From contig NZ_BMNC01000010.1 in the NCBI RefSeq assembly GCF_014646255.1, forward strand, positions 124,001 to 188,000: DNA of 64,000 nt, written 5' to 3'. Shown here piece after piece: positions 61,410-64,000 of this stretch. The stretch's first letter is position 1, and the number at the start of each line of letters is the position of its first letter. Source of the stretch: Lentzea pudingi (GTDB taxonomy: Bacteria; Actinomycetota; Actinomycetes; Mycobacteriales; Pseudonocardiaceae). A program made the translations under genes and the position numbers. Below the pieces are notes generated by a model that saw only the letters and a program-made list of their open reading frames with translations, did no database searches and was not told the origin of the DNA.

Positions 61410-62071
61410 TCGAGCGGTACGTGACGGATCTCGGGTCACGGTTGCAGGGCTCGCGCAGGCAGGTCCGCGACCTCCTCACGGAGACCCGCGACAGCCTCAC
61501 CGACGCCACCGAGGCGCACCTCGACGACGGGCTGACCGAGGCCGAGGCCCAGGAACGCGCGGTCGAGGAGTTCGGGCCGGTGCGCGAGATCGCGCACGAG
61601 TACCAGGCCGAACTGGCCGTCGCGTACGGCACGCGCACGCTCGTCTGGCTCGCGATCGTGCTGCCGCTGATGCACATGGCGTGGGAGTACGGCCGGATGC
61701 TGCTCATCGGGCCGTGGCAGGACTTCGGCACGATGCCGCCGGCCTGGTACCTGTTCATCGCCCAGGCCAACGACCTGACCAGCGGCATCGCGTCCGGTGT
61801 GGCGTTGGTGGCGTTGATCCTGGGCCGGATCCTCGCCCGCAAGTACGACACGAGGCTGCTCGCCAAGGTCGGTGCGGGCGTCGCGGTCGTGGCCGTGGGC
61901 ACGGTTCTGCTCGGCAACATCTCGATCATCCTGGCGACCGCGCACCTCGACGCGGCCCGGCTGGTGCAGTCGGCGCCGATGCTCGTCGCGACCCTGATCA
62001 GCTGGATCGTGATCATTCGGTTCGGTCTGCTCGCTCGCCGCTGCCTGAGCTGTGCCACGATCGTCGCGTGA
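61394..62071 (+). CDS. HAAS-domain membrane protein (PadR-associated)
   Basis: 225 aa. The N-terminal 85 residues form the HAAS/permease-prefix helical domain (VIERYVTDLGSRLQGSRRQ; LTDATEAHLDDGLTEAEAQERAVEEFGPVREIAHEYQ). Four hydrophobic segments follow, starting at TLVWLAIVLPLMHMAWEY. Such proteins partner PadR regulators and probably transmit signals or act as anti-regulators. ATG 61394 has GAGGTGG upstream. Confidence 0.85.
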   Translation: MGADVIERYVTDLGSRLQGSRRQVRDLLTETRDSLTDATEAHLDDGLTEAEAQERAVEEFGPVREIAHEYQAELAVAYGTRTLVWLAIVLPLMHMAWEYGRMLLIGPWQDFGTMPPAWYLFIAQANDLTSGIASGVALVALILGRILARKYDTRLLAKVGAGVAVVAVGTVLLGNISIILATAHLDAARLVQSAPMLVATLISWIVIIRFGLLARRCLSCATIVA

Positions 62072-62376
62072 CCAACGCCCTGATCTACCTGATCGTGATG
62101 ATCGCCGTCGCGGCAGTGGTGTTCCTGCTCGCGGCGTTGGTGTTCGGGCGCGGCGAGGAGCTCGCGCCGCTGCCCCCCGGTGCCTCGCCCACGCGGCTGC
62201 CGTCCGACGAGATCACCGCGGCCGACGTCCGCGAGCTGAAGTTCCAGCAGGTCTTCCGCGGCTACAAGATGACCGAGGTCGACTGGGCCTTGCAGCGGCT
62301 CGCGACCGAGGTCGAGACGCTGCGGGCGCGCGTCGCCGAACTGGAGCGACTGGAGACCAGTGAACACGGATCTTGA
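62068..62376 (+). CDS. DivIVA-domain protein
   Basis: 102 aa. A single membrane helix (IYLIVMIAVAAVVFLLAALVF in the first 25 residues) is followed by FRGYKMTEVDWALQRL, the short DivIVA/Wag31-type motif, and a coiled-coil tail (LATEVETLRARVAELERL). It probably recruits other proteins at sites of membrane curvature or cell-wall growth. GTG 62068 overlaps the previous stop by GTGA; the end overlaps the next gene by 17 bp. Confidence 0.85.
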   Translation: MTNALIYLIVMIAVAAVVFLLAALVFGRGEELAPLPPGASPTRLPSDEITAADVRELKFQQVFRGYKMTEVDWALQRLATEVETLRARVAELERLETSEHGS

Positions 62377-62761
62377 GCTGACCGTCGAGGTCGCTGCACC
62401 GCCCGACACGATCTTCCGGGCCATGAGCGACTGGGAGCGCCAGTCGGAATGGATCTTCGGCACCACCGTGAAGGTCGTCGAGGGCGACGGCAAGTCGGTC
62501 GGCAGCGAGATCGACGCCGTCACGTTCGGCGTCTCCGACCGGATGCGGATCACGCGCTGGGACCCGCCACACGCCGTCGAGGTGCTCCACCTCGGCAAGG
62601 TCGTGAAGGGCACCGGGGTGTTCGCCGTGCGCGGCAGCCGGTTCGTGTGGAGCGAAAGCCTCGACGTGCCGTTCTTCTACCCGGTGGTGAAACCGCTCTT
62701 CGTCTTGATGCTGCGCCGCTCGCTGCAACGCTTCGCCCGCTTCGCCGAGGGGTACCGGTGA
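62360..62761 (+). CDS. SRPBCC-family protein
   Basis: 133 aa START/Bet v1-like fold: ELTVEVAAPPDTIFRAMSDW start, beta strands and a C-terminal helix (YPVVKPLFVLMLRRSLQRFA). Such proteins bind hydrophobic ligands or act in polyketide-type chemistry; the ligand is unknown. GTG 62360, within the DivIVA gene's 3' end. Confidence 0.85.
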   Translation: MNTDLELTVEVAAPPDTIFRAMSDWERQSEWIFGTTVKVVEGDGKSVGSEIDAVTFGVSDRMRITRWDPPHAVEVLHLGKVVKGTGVFAVRGSRFVWSESLDVPFFYPVVKPLFVLMLRRSLQRFARFAEGYR

Positions 62762-63306
62762 TCGTTCGCTGTCCGTGGGGCGACTCGACGCCGGACTACG
62801 CCGACTACCACGACACCGAGTGGGGCGTGGAGCTGCACGGCACGCCCGAGCTCTACGAGCGGATGTCGCTGGAGGCGTTCCAGTCCGGGCTGTCGTGGAT
62901 CACGATCCTGCGCAAGCGGCCGGCGTTCCGGGCCGCGTTCGGCGACTTCGACCCGAAGCTGGTCGCGGAGTTCGGACCGGCCGACGTGGAACGGCTGATG
63001 GCCGACGCGGGCATCGTCCGGAACCGGCTGAAGATCGACGCCGCGATCCACAACGCGCGGCTGATCGTCTCGGAGGACGTCGACCTGGACGCGCTGCTGT
63101 GGTCGTTCGCACCGGCTGATCACGTGCGCCCGGCGACGTTCGCGGACGTGCCGGCGATCACCCCCGAGTCCAAGGCGATGGCCAAGGAACTGAAGAAGCG
63201 CGGCTTCAAGTTCCTCGGCCCCACCACCTGCTACGCGCTGATGCAGGCGACCGGCATGGTCGACGACCACATCTCGACGTGCTTCCGGGCTACTAGCGCC
63301 CGCTGA
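62758..63306 (+). CDS. tag: DNA-3-methyladenine glycosylase I
   Basis: 182 aa. Zn-binding CPWG and DYHDTEWG supply Cys and His; the C-terminal DHISTCF supplies the second His-Cys pair. SLEAFQSGLSWITILRKRPAF is the family helix-hairpin-helix region. It excises 3-methyladenine. GTG 62758 overlaps the SRPBCC stop by GTGA. It is the last gene of the PadR operon; its end overlaps the enoyl-CoA hydratase gene by 14 bp. Confidence 0.93.
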   Translation: MIVRCPWGDSTPDYADYHDTEWGVELHGTPELYERMSLEAFQSGLSWITILRKRPAFRAAFGDFDPKLVAEFGPADVERLMADAGIVRNRLKIDAAIHNARLIVSEDVDLDALLWSFAPADHVRPATFADVPAITPESKAMAKELKKRGFKFLGPTTCYALMQATGMVDDHISTCFRATSAR

Positions 63307-64000
63307 ACTTCGGCGCCCGCTTGTTCACGAACGCGTCCACGGCTTCGCGGTGGTCCTCGGTCGCGCCGCAGTCGGCCTGGGTGCGGCGCTCGGCCTCGAG
63401 CGCGTCCTCCAGCGTCCCGTCCGCTGCCGCGGCCAGCGCTTCCTTGATCTTCGCGTAGGCCGTCGTCGGCCCGGCGGCGAGCTTCGCGGCCAGCAGGTGC
63501 GCGGTGGCCTGCAGTTCGGCGTCCGGCACGACCTGGTTGACCATGCCCACCCGCAGCGCCTCCTCGGCGCCGACGGGCTGCGCGAGCAGCATCATCTCCA
63601 TCGCGCGGCCGTGGCCGATCAGCCGCGGCAGCGTGTACGACGCGCCGGAGTCCGCGGTCAGGCCGACGTTCGCGAAGGCCATCAGGAACTTGGCCGACTG
63701 GCCCGCGATGCGCAGGTCGGCGGCGTAGGCGAAGGACGCGCCAGCACCCGCCGCGCTGCCGTTGACCGCGGCGATCACCGGCTTCGGCATGCCGATCAGC
63801 TCTCGCACGATCGGGTTGTAGTGCTTCTCGACCGTGTGCAGCGGCGCGGGATCACCGGCCTGCAGCAACCCGATGTGCTCCTTGAGGTCCTGGCCCGCGC
63901 AGAACGCCCGGCCCGCACCCGTGATCACCACCGCGCGCACCGACTCGTCCGCCGCCGCCTGCTGGAGCGCGGCGAGGAACGCCTCCTTCAGCGTGACGGT
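63293..64000 (-). CDS. Enoyl-CoA hydratase/isomerase family protein (N-terminus cut by window)
   Basis: At least 235 residues are visible; the start lies beyond 64000. Crotonase fold: TGAGRAFCAGQDLKEH oxyanion loop, AAVNGSAAGAGASFAYAADLR, TADSGASYTLPRLIG and NKRAPKFSGR at the end. The D-SGASYTL arrangement and AFCAGQD resemble PaaG-type 1,2-epoxyphenylacetyl-CoA isomerases; simple hydratase activity is also possible. Convergent with tag. Confidence 0.88.
   Translation of the reverse strand, partial: TVTLKEAFLAALQQAAADESVRAVVITGAGRAFCAGQDLKEHIGLLQAGDPAPLHTVEKHYNPIVRELIGMPKPVIAAVNGSAAGAGASFAYAADLRIAGQSAKFLMAFANVGLTADSGASYTLPRLIGHGRAMEMMLLAQPVGAEEALRVGMVNQVVPDAELQATAHLLAAKLAAGPTTAYAKIKEALAAAADGTLEDALEAERRTQADCGATEDHREAVDAFVNKRAPKFSGR

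Overview
The window is very GC-rich, uses GTG/TTG starts freely, and carries mycothiol (mshB), glucosylglycerate (gpgS), succinylase-pathway lysine/DAP genes and AfsR-type regulators. This points to a mycolate- or Pseudonocardiales-type actinomycete. Gene order resembles the mycobacterial typA-lpqW-mshB-fdxC-dapC-dapD-dapE-LOG-folP2-gpgS block (recalled, not searched), so most of 32-57 kb looks like conserved core chromosome. The species cannot be fixed from sequence alone; Lentzea/Saccharothrix-like relatives are a guess.

Layout. 1-8.7 kb: a truncated STAND/WD40 protein, a DUF6542-like membrane protein, rmuC, and the sbcDC nuclease pair. 8.7-12 kb: an alkylation-repair operon (Ada-AlkA fusion plus ogt) divergent from ychF. 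12.3-18.1 kb: two tandem AfsR/SARP regulators, the second frameshifted. 18.1-20 kb: small membrane proteins and a GT87 mannosyltransferase. 20-24 kb: pterin dehydratase, then a TPP riboswitch and the thiBPQ thiamine importer. 24-30 kb: an SDR, a LolA-like protein with its ABC exporter, and a divergent two-component system; the shared promoter region has phased CTGAGA repeats. 29.8-32 kb: a Nudix fusion and trpS, preceded by a trp-type attenuator with a Trp-Trp leader peptide. 32-36 kb: typA, then 1.2 kb of repeats. 36-44 kb: an LpqW-like lipoprotein and a five-gene oligopeptide ABC importer. 44-56.6 kb: mshB, fdxA, dapC, dapD, dapE, two LOG-family genes, a FolP-like mini-protein and gpgS. 56.5-61 kb: cydABDC, with unusually compact subunits. 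61-64 kb: a PadR operon ending in tag, and a partial enoyl-CoA hydratase.

Themes. Transcription is organised in tight operons with 1-4 base overlaps (ATGA, GTGA, TGATG), and convergent gene pairs often overlap at their 3' ends. About fifteen operon-first genes have a TANNNT box 6-8 nt before the start codon and no Shine-Dalgarno, the pattern expected of leaderless mRNAs; I used it to choose several starts.

Most notable: (1) the complete four-segment trp attenuator upstream of trpS; (2) two copies of a 22-bp perfect palindrome in cydB, read in two different frames; (3) a ~124-bp hairpin element present twice in opposite orientation with compensatory stem changes; (4) a cytochrome bd operon in which CydA, CydB, CydC and CydD all lack segments usual for the family.
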